Shown piece after piece: positions 55,473 through 63,651 of a stretch of DNA of 64,000 bases. The position numbers were made by a program, and so were the translations under genes. The stretch is from contig CAVZNR010000049.1 in the NCBI GenBank assembly GCA_963776675.1, positions 248,001 to 312,000 of the forward strand, written 5' to 3'. The notes beneath the pieces were generated by a model, which was not told the DNA's origin, did not search any database, and saw nothing but the letters and a program-made list of their open reading frames with translations. This DNA comes from Hyphomicrobium_A sp963776675 (GTDB lineage Bacteria; Pseudomonadota; Alphaproteobacteria; Rhizobiales; Hyphomicrobiaceae). Within the stretch, counting starts at the first letter, position 1, and each line of letters begins with the position of its first letter.

Positions 55473-57100
55473 ATGTACGCATCGTCTGCGGCAGAGTTCG
55501 GCAAAGCGCACCACGCCAGACGGCTCCTTGCATTCGCCGCGCTGTCGCTCGGTGAGCTCTTTCCATTTCCTACACCTTCAATTTTCCGACCGGCCTTCCG
55601 GAGTGGGCAAACCCGGTCGCGTACGCGAAGGGTGTGGCGCAGGCTGGCTTCCTCGCGTTCATTGCCCTCCTGGTGATCGTCTGGCCGCAACGCGGCACGA
55701 TCCTACGGGCTTGGAACGAGGCGGCGGATGCCCACAACTGGCGCGCCAGCGTTGTGGCGAATCTCGGGCTGTTCGCCGTCGTCCTCGCAGCGACGATCGC
55801 CTTCTCAAATCTGGCGGCGCACGCGTCCGCGCCGCCCTGGCATTGGTTCGCGCTCTATTGCGTTCTATTGTCGATCACGTTCGCGTCGCTCGCCCTCGTC
55901 GCCGCGCCGCTCTCCTTCTGGCAGTGGCTCGTGCGGGCCGCGCCGACGCAAATCGCCGTTGCCAGTGTTGTGCGCCGGGCTTCTGGTGCTGGCCGGCCGC
56001 TTGTCACTCGAAAGCTGGAGCGCCCTATCGGGGGCAACGCTCGCGGTCGCCCACTGGCTGCTGACGCTGTATGAGACCGACGTCGTCATCGACACCTCGC
56101 GTCAGCTTCTGGGCGTCGGCGACTTCCAGGTCCTCATTCTCAAGGAGTGCTCCGGCTACGAGGGTATCGGCCTCGTCGTAGCGTTCCTCGCGCTCTACAG
56201 CTGGCTCATGCGCCGCGACCTGCGCTTTCCCAACGCACTCTTGCTGTTTCCCATCGCCATTGCCTGCTGTGTGGCTGCTCAACGCGTTGCGAATTGCTTT
56301 GTTGGTGAGCTTCGGGCGGCACGTCTCCCCGCTGATCGCGCTCAACGGCTTCCACTCGCAGGCCGGATGGATCGGGTTCCTGTTCGTGGGCATCGGCATC
56401 ACGGCCGCCTCGAGCAAAATGGCGTTTTTCAGTCGGCGGGCGGCAAGCGCTCCCCGCGCTGAGGCGGACCCCAACGACCGGCTACTGCTCGCGCTCCTGG
56501 TGCCGTTCATGGCGCTGATGGCGACGAGCATCCTCGCCTCGCTGTTCGCACCGCACGACGAATGGCTCTACGTGGTGAAGGTGGTCGCCGTCGGCGCCGC
56601 GCTCTGGTGGTTCCGCGACGTCTATGCGCGCTTCGCGTCCGCCGTCTCGCCCTTCTCCATAGCGGTCGGCTTGGGCGATCGGCATCCTCTGGGTGGCGAC
56701 CGAGCCCAAAGACAATGCGGGCGCAGAGCTCGCCGCCTGGCTGGCAACTTTGCCGGCGTGGACGGCCGCGGCGTGGCTCGCCTGCCGCGCGCTCGGCGCG
56801 GTCGTGCTGGTGCCCATTGCCGAGGAGCTTGCCTTTCGCGGCTACTTCCAGAGGGCGCTCATCGCCCGCGACTTCTGGCGCATCGCGCCCGGGCAATTCA
56901 CCTGGCTGTCGTTCGTCGCCACGTCGGTGCTGTTCGGCCTGATGCACCAGCGGCTGGAGGCGGCCGCGCTCGCAGGCGCGGTCTTCGCTCTTATGCTCTA
57001 CCGGACGAATAGGCTGTCCGACGCGATCGCCGCTCACATGGCGGCCAACGCCGTCATCGTCGGCTGGGCCATCCTCGCGCAGCAATGGTCGCTGCTCTAA
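55473..57100 (+). CDS. xrtE: Exosortase E fused to CPBP (CAAX-type) protease, frame broken
   Basis: A polytopic inner-membrane transpeptidase/protease. The exosortase half carries the catalytic Cys in KECSGYEGIGL (codon 56148), Arg in NALRIALL (56290) and His in NGFHSQAGW (56353). The C-terminal half is a CPBP-family protease with EELAFRGYF (56822-56848), FGLMHQR (His 56945) and HMAANAV (57034). This fusion is the exosortase E/protease type associated with VPEID-CTERM substrates. The start is at 55473 (MYASSAAEFGKAHH). Frame breaks occur near 55565, 55970, 56270 and 56685, so at least four indels are present. It lies 86 bases after the substrate gene. Confidence 0.85.
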
Positions 57101-57125
57101 GCTGCCGGACTTCTCTCTACAGGCG

Positions 57126-57315
57126 ATGCAGAACGCCAAGCTCGCCGACGTCGGCAAGGTGCTCGATGTCTTGCCGTCATCGCTGGAAGCGGCGCTCAAG
57201 CGGCAAGGCTTCATCATCGAGTTCGAGCGACGCGCGGCTCTCCGAAATTGCGCGCGCGTCGGGCAAGCCGCCAATGGCCGTTCTGAGGACCGTGATGGAC
57301 GCGGCGGCGAACTAG
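57126..57315 (+). CDS. Small soluble protein after xrtE (frame broken once)
   Basis: The N-terminal half (MQNAKLADVGKVLDVLPSSL, then EAALKRQGFIIEFE) and the C-terminal half (DARLSEIARASGKPPMAVLR, then TVMDAAAN) lie in two frames, with one extra base near 57230. Joined, they give about 62 residues. The pattern of two short helices, a 'vgkvLd..p....a.l...G' half and a 'LsEiA...g.p...vl' half, is loosely like DUF1858/ScdA N-terminal modules, but the cysteines of that family are absent. It begins 25 bases after xrtE and may be cotranscribed with it. Identity is uncertain. Confidence 0.5.
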
Positions 57316-57318
57316 CCC

Positions 57319-57948
57319 CTATCGCGCAGGGCTCAGCTCGTGCAGGACATGCGCGCCGACGTCGGCAGCAGATGCACCGGTGAGCGTGGGCATGAGCAGG
57401 ATCAAGAGCAGACACGCGACCGCGAAGCCAAGCCCGAGGATGTCGCCCCACCCGGACGAAGTGGCCTCGGACTGATCGGGCGCCCGGGCGTGCTGGGCTT
57501 GCGCGGGCTGCCCGTTCCCCTTGTTGCGGAACTTGAGGATGGCCTGCACCAGCCGCGCGATGTCGTCCATGGTGAGGACGAGGATGCGTAGCGCGCGCTC
57601 CACGATGCCGAACTTGGCGGCAACCTGCAGACCGCGGGCGGCCTGGCCGGCGCGCGCGGCCTGACCGAGGCCGAGAAGCGCCAGCACGTGCTCGGAGTAG
57701 AGCGCGACGACAAGGGCGAATAGCAAAAGGCCTACGTCGAGCTTCACTTCCCACAGGGCGTGCCTTAACGGGCTCTCGGCCTTCAACAGGTGGCCGCGGA
57801 AGATCTCCAGCCCGAAATGACCCAGCATCAGCATCGCCACCCAGAACAAATTGAGCCAAACGCTCAAGATGATGGCGCCGCCGATGTAGACGACGACGAA
57901 AGACAGGCGGTCGTCGTGGTCGCGGACCCAATGCAGGGCTGCGGTCAT
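57319..57948 (-). CDS. Integral membrane protein, unknown
   Basis: 209 residues from 57948 with GAGGAACC upstream. There are about four helices: SFVVVYIGGAIILSVWLN, VAMLMLGHFGLEIF, VKLDVGLLLFALVVALYSEHV and FAVACLLLILLMPTLTGA. The long middle loop is Ala/Arg/Gln-rich and contains LTMDDIARLVQAILKFRN. I do not recognise the family. It is convergent with the small gene after xrtE, four bases from its end, so it faces into the exosortase cassette. Confidence 0.65.
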   Translation of the reverse strand: MTAALHWVRDHDDRLSFVVVYIGGAIILSVWLNLFWVAMLMLGHFGLEIFRGHLLKAESPLRHALWEVKLDVGLLLFALVVALYSEHVLALLGLGQAARAGQAARGLQVAAKFGIVERALRILVLTMDDIARLVQAILKFRNKGNGQPAQAQHARAPDQSEATSSGWGDILGLGFAVACLLLILLMPTLTGASAADVGAHVLHELSPAR

Positions 57949-57989
57949 CGGTTCCTCCCTCCCAGACGGCAAATCCTTAGGTCACCGGT

Positions 57990-58274
57990 ATGGAATTTAT
58001 AAAGCAATTCCGGAGCGCGCCCAGCGTGGGGGCGGCGAAATTGCGCCAAGCGTGGTATGTTGGCCGCTCTCAGGAGCCCGGAGCAAGGCCCGTGCAGTTC
58101 ACGGTCGGACTAAAACTAAAAAGCGGCGCCCAGCACGTGATCATCGACGCCGAGGACGCGCTGATTGCCGCCCTCAAGGTGAAGGCGGAGCGCCCCGACG
58201 CGCTGATCATGTACGTGCGCCGCCAGAACCGGCGCGGGGATGCGCGCAACCCCCCAGGCAAGCACAGCGCCTGA
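57990..58274 (+). CDS. Small hypothetical protein
   Basis: 94 residues from the ATG at 57990, or about 60 from a GTG near 58092 if the N-terminal part is not real. The C-terminal section (FTVGLKLKSGAQHVIIDAED, then ALIAALKVKAERPDALIMYV) looks like a compact alpha/beta protein, followed by a basic tail. No signal peptide and no recognised family. It lies divergent from the membrane protein gene. Confidence 0.45.
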   Translation: MEFIKQFRSAPSVGAAKLRQAWYVGRSQEPGARPVQFTVGLKLKSGAQHVIIDAEDALIAALKVKAERPDALIMYVRRQNRRGDARNPPGKHSA

Positions 58275-58348
58275 GCGCGCCTGCGGCCAATCTTCTGGTG
58301 GGATGCTTTGACGCCGCTGGGTTTGCTCACGATGCGGCTTGGCAGGCC

Positions 58349-58568
58349 TTAGCCCGCGCGCTTGTGCACCGGCCGATAGACGCCTGTGCGCGCGTCGTAC
58401 TCGAGCGTGCCGAGGTCTCTGGGCGCTGCCGTCACCGGCTGGCGCCGCTCTACGATCCTCCGGGGCAAATCGCGTCGCCTGCGTCGCCCGTGCCACTTCC
58501 TTGGCGATCCACTTGACGCCCGCTGCTATGCCGGCGCCGATGAGCACCGCAGCCACGATCTGGGGCAT
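58349..58568 (-). CDS. Small one-helix protein with VYRP tail, frame broken once
   Basis: The start at 58568 gives MPQIVAAVLIGAGIAAGVKW, then IAKEVARATQATRFAPEDR. After one missing base near 58437 the frame continues RRQPVTAAPRDLGTLEYDAR then TGVYRPVHKRAG and stops at 58349. This makes about 73 residues: one N-terminal hydrophobic segment and a soluble tail. The LxxDPxTGVYRP-type ending is common in small alphaproteobacterial proteins next to S49 peptidase genes. It lies 42 bases downstream of the S49 gene on the same strand. Function unknown. Confidence 0.6.
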
Positions 58569-58609
58569 AGGCGACACTCCCTCTTTCGTCATGCCCGGAC
58601 GGGCACGTG

Positions 58610-59452
58610 TCACAAGCCGAACCTGGACCACAAGGTCCGGGTCTCAATAGCGGATATCAGATCTTCGGCGAAGGCAAGACGACCGCGGGTTAAATCATCG
58701 TAACCAAAGATGCCTGGCAACCGCCGCAGGCGCGATAACAGCCCGCCGCGCTCCAGCGGCACGACCTTGAGACGCACTTTCTCGCCGTGCAACTCGCGCA
58801 TTTTCGTGCGCACGTCGGAGATGCCGTCGATGAGGCCGAGCTCCATCGCCTTCGGCCCCGACCAGAACGCGCCGGAGAACAACTCCTGATCGGAGCCTTT
58901 GAGGCGGCCGGCGCGGCGCTCCTTGACGACGCCGATGAATACGTCGTGCACGTCGCGCTGCAGATCCTTGATCCGCTCGACGTCCTGTGGGCGCTCGGGC
59001 TGGAAGGAATCGAGTGCGTCCTTCGCGTCTCCCGCCGTGTAGACGCGGCGCGTCACGCCGAGCTTCTCGATCGCCTTGTCGAAGCCGAAGCCCGCGAAGA
59101 TGACGCCGATCGAGCCGACGATGGAGGAGGCGTCGGAGTAAATCTCGTCGCCGGCGACCGCCAGATAGTATCCGCCCGAAGCCGCGACATCCTCGCAGAA
59201 CACATAGACGGTCTTCTCGTGCTCTTCCGCAAGCTGGCGGATGCGGCGAAAGATGAGGCTCGACTGCACCGGCGATCCACCCGGCGAATTAATGATGACG
59301 GCAACGGACGGCAGCTTCGACATCTCGAAGGCCTTCTCGATGGCGCCGGCGCACTGGGAGATCGAGAGGCCCGGCCGCAGCGGCGTCACCATGCCGATGG
59401 TGCCGGTCAAACGCAGCACGGGAACAACGGGGCCGCGGCCAAAGAACCACAT
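58610..59452 (-). CDS. S49 family serine peptidase (SppA/SohB-like)
   Basis: 280 residues. A ClpP-like fold with VLRLTGTIGM, INSPGGSPVQSSLIFRRI, the nucleophile Ser in CEDVAASGGYYLAVAGDEIY and SSIVGSIGVIFAG. The catalytic Lys should lie in the second half (around SGPKAMELGLIDGIS). There is no obvious N-terminal helix, so it may be peripheral to the membrane. It degrades signal peptides or small membrane proteins in relatives. It is part of the conserved minus-strand run DUF2007, methyltransferase, S49. Confidence 0.92.
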   Translation of the reverse strand: MWFFGRGPVVPVLRLTGTIGMVTPLRPGLSISQCAGAIEKAFEMSKLPSVAVIINSPGGSPVQSSLIFRRIRQLAEEHEKTVYVFCEDVAASGGYYLAVAGDEIYSDASSIVGSIGVIFAGFGFDKAIEKLGVTRRVYTAGDAKDALDSFQPERPQDVERIKDLQRDVHDVFIGVVKERRAGRLKGSDQELFSGAFWSGPKAMELGLIDGISDVRTKMRELHGEKVRLKVVPLERGGLLSRLRRLPGIFGYDDLTRGRLAFAEDLISAIETRTLWSRFGL

Positions 59453-59578
59453 GGGCGCCTACCTCTCTGGTCATGGGAATTGCTAGGGGCGAAGCCGCAG
59501 GGCTCGAATGCAGCCATTCGCGACACGGGCGACACATTTAGGGCATGTGGGCGCCCGCGGCTAGACCGCTCGCACCTT

Positions 59579-60379
59579 CTAGACCGCCCGCACCACGGGG
59601 AGTGCGGCGCCATCCCGCAGCACGGCCTGTGCCTCGGGCGTGAACGCTTCGCCGACACCATGCAGGACGAAGCCCGGCAACAGGGCAAGCGGCGCCCGGC
59701 TCCCCTTGAGTCCCTGCACGATGACGCGATGAGCTGGTGCGCCCGCGCGCGGATGCAGCGGCAGCACGCTGAGGGCGCCGAAGCGCCCGTCGAGCACGCC
59801 GAGCAGGCGGATCAGCGCCTCGGCCTTGTGGATGACGGTTATGCCACCGCCCGGCCGCGCCATGCGGGCCATGAAGCGGGCCCAGCGCGCAAGCTCCGGC
59901 TCCGGCATGGCATGTGCGCCGGCCTTCAGCGCATCGGGAGCCAGGGTTCCCGCCCCCAGATCGTGGAAGGGAGGATTGGCCAGTATGTGGTCGAAGCTCT
60001 CCTCGCCCAGCCCGCGCGCCTGCAAATCGGCAGCCGGCATGCCCACCTCGCCCGCGACGACGCGCACGCGCGCGGCCAGCTCGTTGCGGACAACGTTCTC
60101 TTGCGCAAGCTGCACGAGCGCGGGCTCGCGTTCCAGAAGCGTGACCTCGGCCGTCTCGATGCGCCGGGCGAGACACAACCCTGCCGTGCCGACGCCGGCA
60201 CCCAGATCGAGGACGCGCATAGGTTTTGCCGCAGCGGCCGGCACCGCGGCCGCCATCATCACGGCATCGAGGCCCGCCCGGTAGCCGAACCTGGGCTGCA
60301 GCACCCTAAGCTTGCCGCCGAGGAACGCATCATCGGTGGGCTGATCGGTTGCGGCTCTTGCCCTTGTAGCATCCGTCAC
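59579..60379 (-). CDS. SAM-dependent methyltransferase (TrmN6-like)
   Basis: 266 residues if started at the GTG at 60379, which overlaps the DUF2007 stop as GTGA; another GTG at 60391 is possible. The Rossmann methyltransferase core shows VLDLGAGVGTAGLCLARR (SAM site), LLEREPALVQLAQEN and the NPPF motif in HILANPPFHDLG, characteristic of N6-adenine methyltransferases. Similar proteins modify tRNA1(Val) A37. The last part (GFVLHGVGEAFTPEAQAVLR) is family-typical. It is coupled to the DUF2007 gene. Confidence 0.9.
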   Translation of the reverse strand: MTDATRARAATDQPTDDAFLGGKLRVLQPRFGYRAGLDAVMMAAAVPAAAAKPMRVLDLGAGVGTAGLCLARRIETAEVTLLEREPALVQLAQENVVRNELAARVRVVAGEVGMPAADLQARGLGEESFDHILANPPFHDLGAGTLAPDALKAGAHAMPEPELARWARFMARMARPGGGITVIHKAEALIRLLGVLDGRFGALSVLPLHPRAGAPAHRVIVQGLKGSRAPLALLPGFVLHGVGEAFTPEAQAVLRDGAALPVVRAV

Positions 60380-60597
60380 TTTACGATCCACTGGCCGAGC
60401 CCGGCCTCATCGAGGAGGCGGCGCGCCTGCGCCCAGCTGTCCTCGGGCACAGCGAGCCGCTGCTGCACGGCGCCGAGCGTCCCCTGGACAGCGCTCATGT
60501 TACCGTCGAAAACCGCTACGCCGATGCCCGCATCTTTCAACAGCACCTGCACATAGTTCAACAGAACCGGATCATTGGTCGTGACCAGGTCGCGCAT
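60376..60597 (-). CDS. DUF2007 family small protein
   Basis: 73 residues: VTTNDPVLLNYVQVLLKDAGIGVAVFDGNM, then QQRLAVPEDSWAQARRLLDEAGL. It matches DUF2007, a small alpha/beta (GlnB-like) domain thought to be a signal-transducing or regulatory module. It heads a minus-strand operon with the methyltransferase and faces the divergent polyprenyl synthase gene across 67 bases. Confidence 0.9.
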   Translation of the reverse strand: MRDLVTTNDPVLLNYVQVLLKDAGIGVAVFDGNMSAVQGTLGAVQQRLAVPEDSWAQARRLLDEAGLGQWIVK

Positions 60598-60664
60598 GGC
60601 CCCAAATCCTTGAACGGGTGTCCGAAAGTCTCGTACCGTTGCGTCAAACTGTGCTTAACGTTGG

Positions 60665-61732
60665 GTGGCGCAGAAGGCTATACCATCCTCAACAAACAGC
60701 GTCGGGAAAACGCCCTTGGGCCTCGTCATACCACTCGAAGGCGCACGTAGTCCGCCTGAAGACCTGCGACCGCTTCTGGACCTCGTTGCCGGGGACATGG
60801 AGGCGATCAATCGTATCATTCTCGACAAGGCGGTCTCCGATGTCGAGCTGATCCCTGAGCTCGCCCATCATCTCATCGATTCTGGCGGCAAGCGCCTGCG
60901 CCCCATGCTCACGCTGGCTGCGTCAAAGCTGTGCGGCTATCCGGGCAGCGGCCACATCCGCGTGGCGTCGGCCGTGGAGTTCATGCACACCGCCACGCTT
61001 CTGCACGACGATGTCGTCGACGAGAGCGGACTGCGCCGCGGCAAGTCGACCGCGCGCATGATCTGGGGCAACCAGGCCAGCGTGCTCGTCGGTGACTTCC
61101 TGCTCGGCCAAGCCTTTCGCATGCTGGTCGAGGTGGGTTCGCTCCCCGTCCTCAAGATCCTGTCGAACGCGGCCGCCGTCATCGCCGAAGGGGAGGTGAT
61201 GCAGCTTGCCGCCGCCCAGAACACGGAGACGACCGAGGACGAGTACCTAGCCATCATCAACGCCAAGACGGCGGCGCTGTTTTCAGGCGCGGCCGAATGC
61301 GGCGCGGCCATCGCCAACCGGCCGGCGCCGGAGCAGGCCGCACTCCGGTCGTACGGTCGCAACCTGGGGCTCGCGTTCCAGCTGGTCGACGACGCGCTCG
61401 ACTATTCGGGCGACAGCATCAACCTGGGCAAGGCCATCGGCGACGATTTCCGCGAAGGCAAGATCACGCTGCCGGTGATCCTGTCGTTCCGGCGCGGATC
61501 GGACGAGGAGCGCAAATTCTGGAAGAAGACGCTGGTCGAAGGCCTGATCGAGCCCGACGACCTGAAACATGCGGTGGCCCTGATGAAGCGTCACAAGGCG
61601 ATCGAGGCGACGCTGGAACGGGCACGCTCCTACGGGGCCATCGCCCGCGACGCGCTGGCGATCTTTCCCAACTGCGAAGAGAAGGCCGCCATGGAGCAGG
61701 TCATCTCCTTCTGCGTGCACCGCACAAGCTGA
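60665..61732 (+). CDS. Polyprenyl diphosphate synthase (IspB-like)
   Basis: 355 residues, with a GTG start at 60665. It makes the long isoprenoid side chain for ubiquinone. The first Asp-rich motif is in LLHDDVVDESGLRRGKST and the second in LAFQLVDDALDYSG, both trans-prenyltransferase hallmarks. GGKRLRPMLTLAASKLCG supplies the IPP site. The chain length is probably deca- or octaprenyl, as in other alphaproteobacteria, but it cannot be read from motifs alone. It is divergent from the DUF2007 operon, the conserved arrangement in Rhizobiales. Confidence 0.95.
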   Translation: MAQKAIPSSTNSVGKTPLGLVIPLEGARSPPEDLRPLLDLVAGDMEAINRIILDKAVSDVELIPELAHHLIDSGGKRLRPMLTLAASKLCGYPGSGHIRVASAVEFMHTATLLHDDVVDESGLRRGKSTARMIWGNQASVLVGDFLLGQAFRMLVEVGSLPVLKILSNAAAVIAEGEVMQLAAAQNTETTEDEYLAIINAKTAALFSGAAECGAAIANRPAPEQAALRSYGRNLGLAFQLVDDALDYSGDSINLGKAIGDDFREGKITLPVILSFRRGSDEERKFWKKTLVEGLIEPDDLKHAVALMKRHKAIEATLERARSYGAIARDALAIFPNCEEKAAMEQVISFCVHRTS

Positions 61733-61818
61733 GCCGGTGATGCTTCCGCGATATTGCGCCGAAGCCAGCGACCTGCTTAGGATTCCTTACACATCATGGC
61801 TCTTAGAGGAACTTGCGC

Positions 61819-62283
61819 ATGCGCGCTGCTCGGTATCTCGGTCTGTGTGCCCTAGTTGCGTGCATGGGGATTGCGCTTGCCTCAGCGCGCGCCGATACGG
61901 CGGCGCCCGCAGGCATCGTGCAGGTCAAGCTCGGCTTCGATGCCATGAGCAAAGAGGAGCGTGCCAACCTGTGGAAGATGGTCGATCAATACGCGACCGT
62001 CGACGCCCTGCAAGAGTTCTGCGGCAAGAACCTCAACCTGCAGCGCCGGGCCTGGCGGGCGGTCGGCGCCTGCGTCGAACGCAACGCGATGAAGCGCGTG
62101 TTCTCGGTCTTCCGCAAGAAGAAGTCCGAATATCTCAAGGCGTGGCAGGAGCTGCACGGCGAGCCTGATGCGAAGAAGAAGCTGTGCGAGCAGTTTCAGG
62201 TGAAGCTCGGCGAGTATGCGAAAATCATGAGCGGCCAGATCTCGGAAGCTGCCAAAATGTGCAGCAACTGCTTTTTCTGCTGA
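61819..62283 (+). CDS. Exported cysteine-rich helical protein
   Basis: 154 residues from 61819, with GAGGAAC nine bases upstream; an earlier TTG at 61813 is less likely. A signal peptide ends near ASARA (residue 25). The mature part is mainly helical and Lys-rich, with Cys at 68, 85 and 123 and a closing KMCSNCFFC, a C-x2-C-x2-C cluster at the very C-terminus. The cysteines suggest disulfides or metal binding. I do not recognise the family. It follows the polyprenyl synthase gene after 86 bases. Confidence 0.7.
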   Translation: MRAARYLGLCALVACMGIALASARADTAAPAGIVQVKLGFDAMSKEERANLWKMVDQYATVDALQEFCGKNLNLQRRAWRAVGACVERNAMKRVFSVFRKKKSEYLKAWQELHGEPDAKKKLCEQFQVKLGEYAKIMSGQISEAAKMCSNCFFC

Positions 62284-62296
62284 CGTCGCCGACGGT

Positions 62297-62677
62297 TTAC
62301 GCGGCCGTGGGATCCGCCTCGAGCAGGCCGAAGACGAGCCCGCCCGGCTCCGCACAGGTCGCGTACCAGCCAACGCCGGGAATGGCCATCCTCGGCTCCA
62401 GCACGTAGCCCCCGTACTCTTTGATCCTCACGATATAGTCCTCGATGCTGGGGACGGGGATCGTCACCTGGGTGAGCGGGCGGCCCTCGGAGATGCGCGC
62501 TTGGCCCACCATGCCGATGCCGCCATTGATGCCGGGCTCGTCGGCGGGTCCCGCCTCGATGCGGTAGTACTCGTCCGCAGACGGCTGCTTCTCGAACTTC
62601 CAGCCAAACACGCTTCCGAAGAACCGCTGGGCCTGACCGACATCGTGGACGGTCATGTCGAAGTAGCTGGGCTTCAT
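62297..62677 (-). CDS. VOC (glyoxalase-like) superfamily protein
   Basis: 126 residues from 62677 (MKPSYFDMTVHDVGQAQRFF). The paired beta-alpha-beta-beta-beta modules of the vicinal-oxygen-chelate fold are visible: FFGSVFGWKFEKQPSAD, VTIPVPSIEDYIVRIKEYGG, and GWYATCAEPGGLVFGLLEAD. Substrate is unknown; such proteins act as lyases, dioxygenases or resistance proteins. It is convergent with the Cys-rich gene. Confidence 0.9.
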   Translation of the reverse strand: MKPSYFDMTVHDVGQAQRFFGSVFGWKFEKQPSADEYYRIEAGPADEPGINGGIGMVGQARISEGRPLTQVTIPVPSIEDYIVRIKEYGGYVLEPRMAIPGVGWYATCAEPGGLVFGLLEADPTAA

Positions 62678-62747
62678 GGCCTCGCCTCTCATTTCCTGGC
62701 GTTGAGCCCAGTGTAAGCCGGCGCACCCTAGCGAGAGGTTGATCGCC

Positions 62748-63626
62748 TCAGGGGCCCAGAATCGCCGGCTGGACCCACCATCCCGGCTGGCCTTGGCGCA
62801 GTAGGGCCGCGGCGGCGTTTGCCTCCTGGGGCCCGGGGAAAACCCCGAAACAGGTGGGTCCGGCGCCCGAAAGACCTACCGCCATGCACCCCTGCACGGA
62901 CGCTATGGCGGCCTGCACGACGGTTATGTCCGGCATGATCGCGGCCGCGGCCGCGGCAAGATCGTTGCCCTGCCCCCGCATGCAGGCGAGCAAGCCCTCC
63001 GGGGTCTGAAGTCGAGTTGGTGATACCAGCGACGGCGCCCGCGCTCCGACGAGGGGCGGGGCGGCAAGGTGAGCGAACACGCGCGCGGTCTTGTCGGGGG
63101 GCACCGGGGCAAGCGGGTTCACCAGCACCACGGCAAGCGGCGGCAGCTGCGACAGCGCCGTCACCTGCTCGCCCATGCCCCGCACGAGCGCCGGTGCGCT
63201 CGCCAGGCAGACCGGCACGTCGGCGCCGAGCGATGCCGCCATGCCGGACCAGTCGACGCTGTCGGCGAGCCCGGGGTTGGCGCGGGCCACGGCACGCAGA
63301 AGCGCGCCTGCATCGGCCGAGCCGCCTCCCAGACCGGCCGCGACCGGCAGACGCTTGTTGAGGGTCACGGCGCCGAGCGTCAGACGTGGCGCGACGCCGG
63401 CAAGACGCGCCAGCGCCGTCGCGACGAGGTTCTCACCCGTGATAGACGCGCCAAACGGTCCTCCGACGCGGACACCGACCGGGGCTCCCAGCTCCAGCTG
63501 CAGCTCGTCGCCGACGTCGGCGAAAACGATGAGGCTTTCAATCTCGTGGTAGCCGTCGGCACGGCGACCGTGCACACGCAAGGTCAGGTTGACCTTGGCG
63601 CGGGCGAGCTCGCTGATGGTCGTCAT
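62748..63626 (-). CDS. ispE: 4-diphosphocytidyl-2-C-methyl-D-erythritol kinase
   Basis: 292 residues from 63626. This is the fourth step of the MEP isoprenoid pathway. GHMP kinase motifs are ARAKVNLTLRVHGRRADGYHEI, PVAAGLGGGSADAGALLR (ATP loop) and GLSGAGPTCFGVF. It lies near the polyprenyl synthase, as in related genomes, so both ends of isoprenoid supply are encoded within 3 kb. The start at 63626 lies 26 bases after the TPR gene stop. Confidence 0.96.
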   Translation of the reverse strand: MTTISELARAKVNLTLRVHGRRADGYHEIESLIVFADVGDELQLELGAPVGVRVGGPFGASITGENLVATALARLAGVAPRLTLGAVTLNKRLPVAAGLGGGSADAGALLRAVARANPGLADSVDWSGMAASLGADVPVCLASAPALVRGMGEQVTALSQLPPLAVVLVNPLAPVPPDKTARVFAHLAAPPLVGARAPSLVSPTRLQTPEGLLACMRGQGNDLAAAAAAIMPDITVVQAAIASVQGCMAVGLSGAGPTCFGVFPGPQEANAAAALLRQGQPGWWVQPAILGP

Positions 63627-63651
63627 ACGGCCACGCCGGGCGCGCGCAGCC

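Noticed and set aside
58787..60556. 589-codon plus-strand frame opposite the S49 peptidase and methyltransferase genes
   Set aside because: It runs across two well-supported minus-strand genes and has antisense composition.
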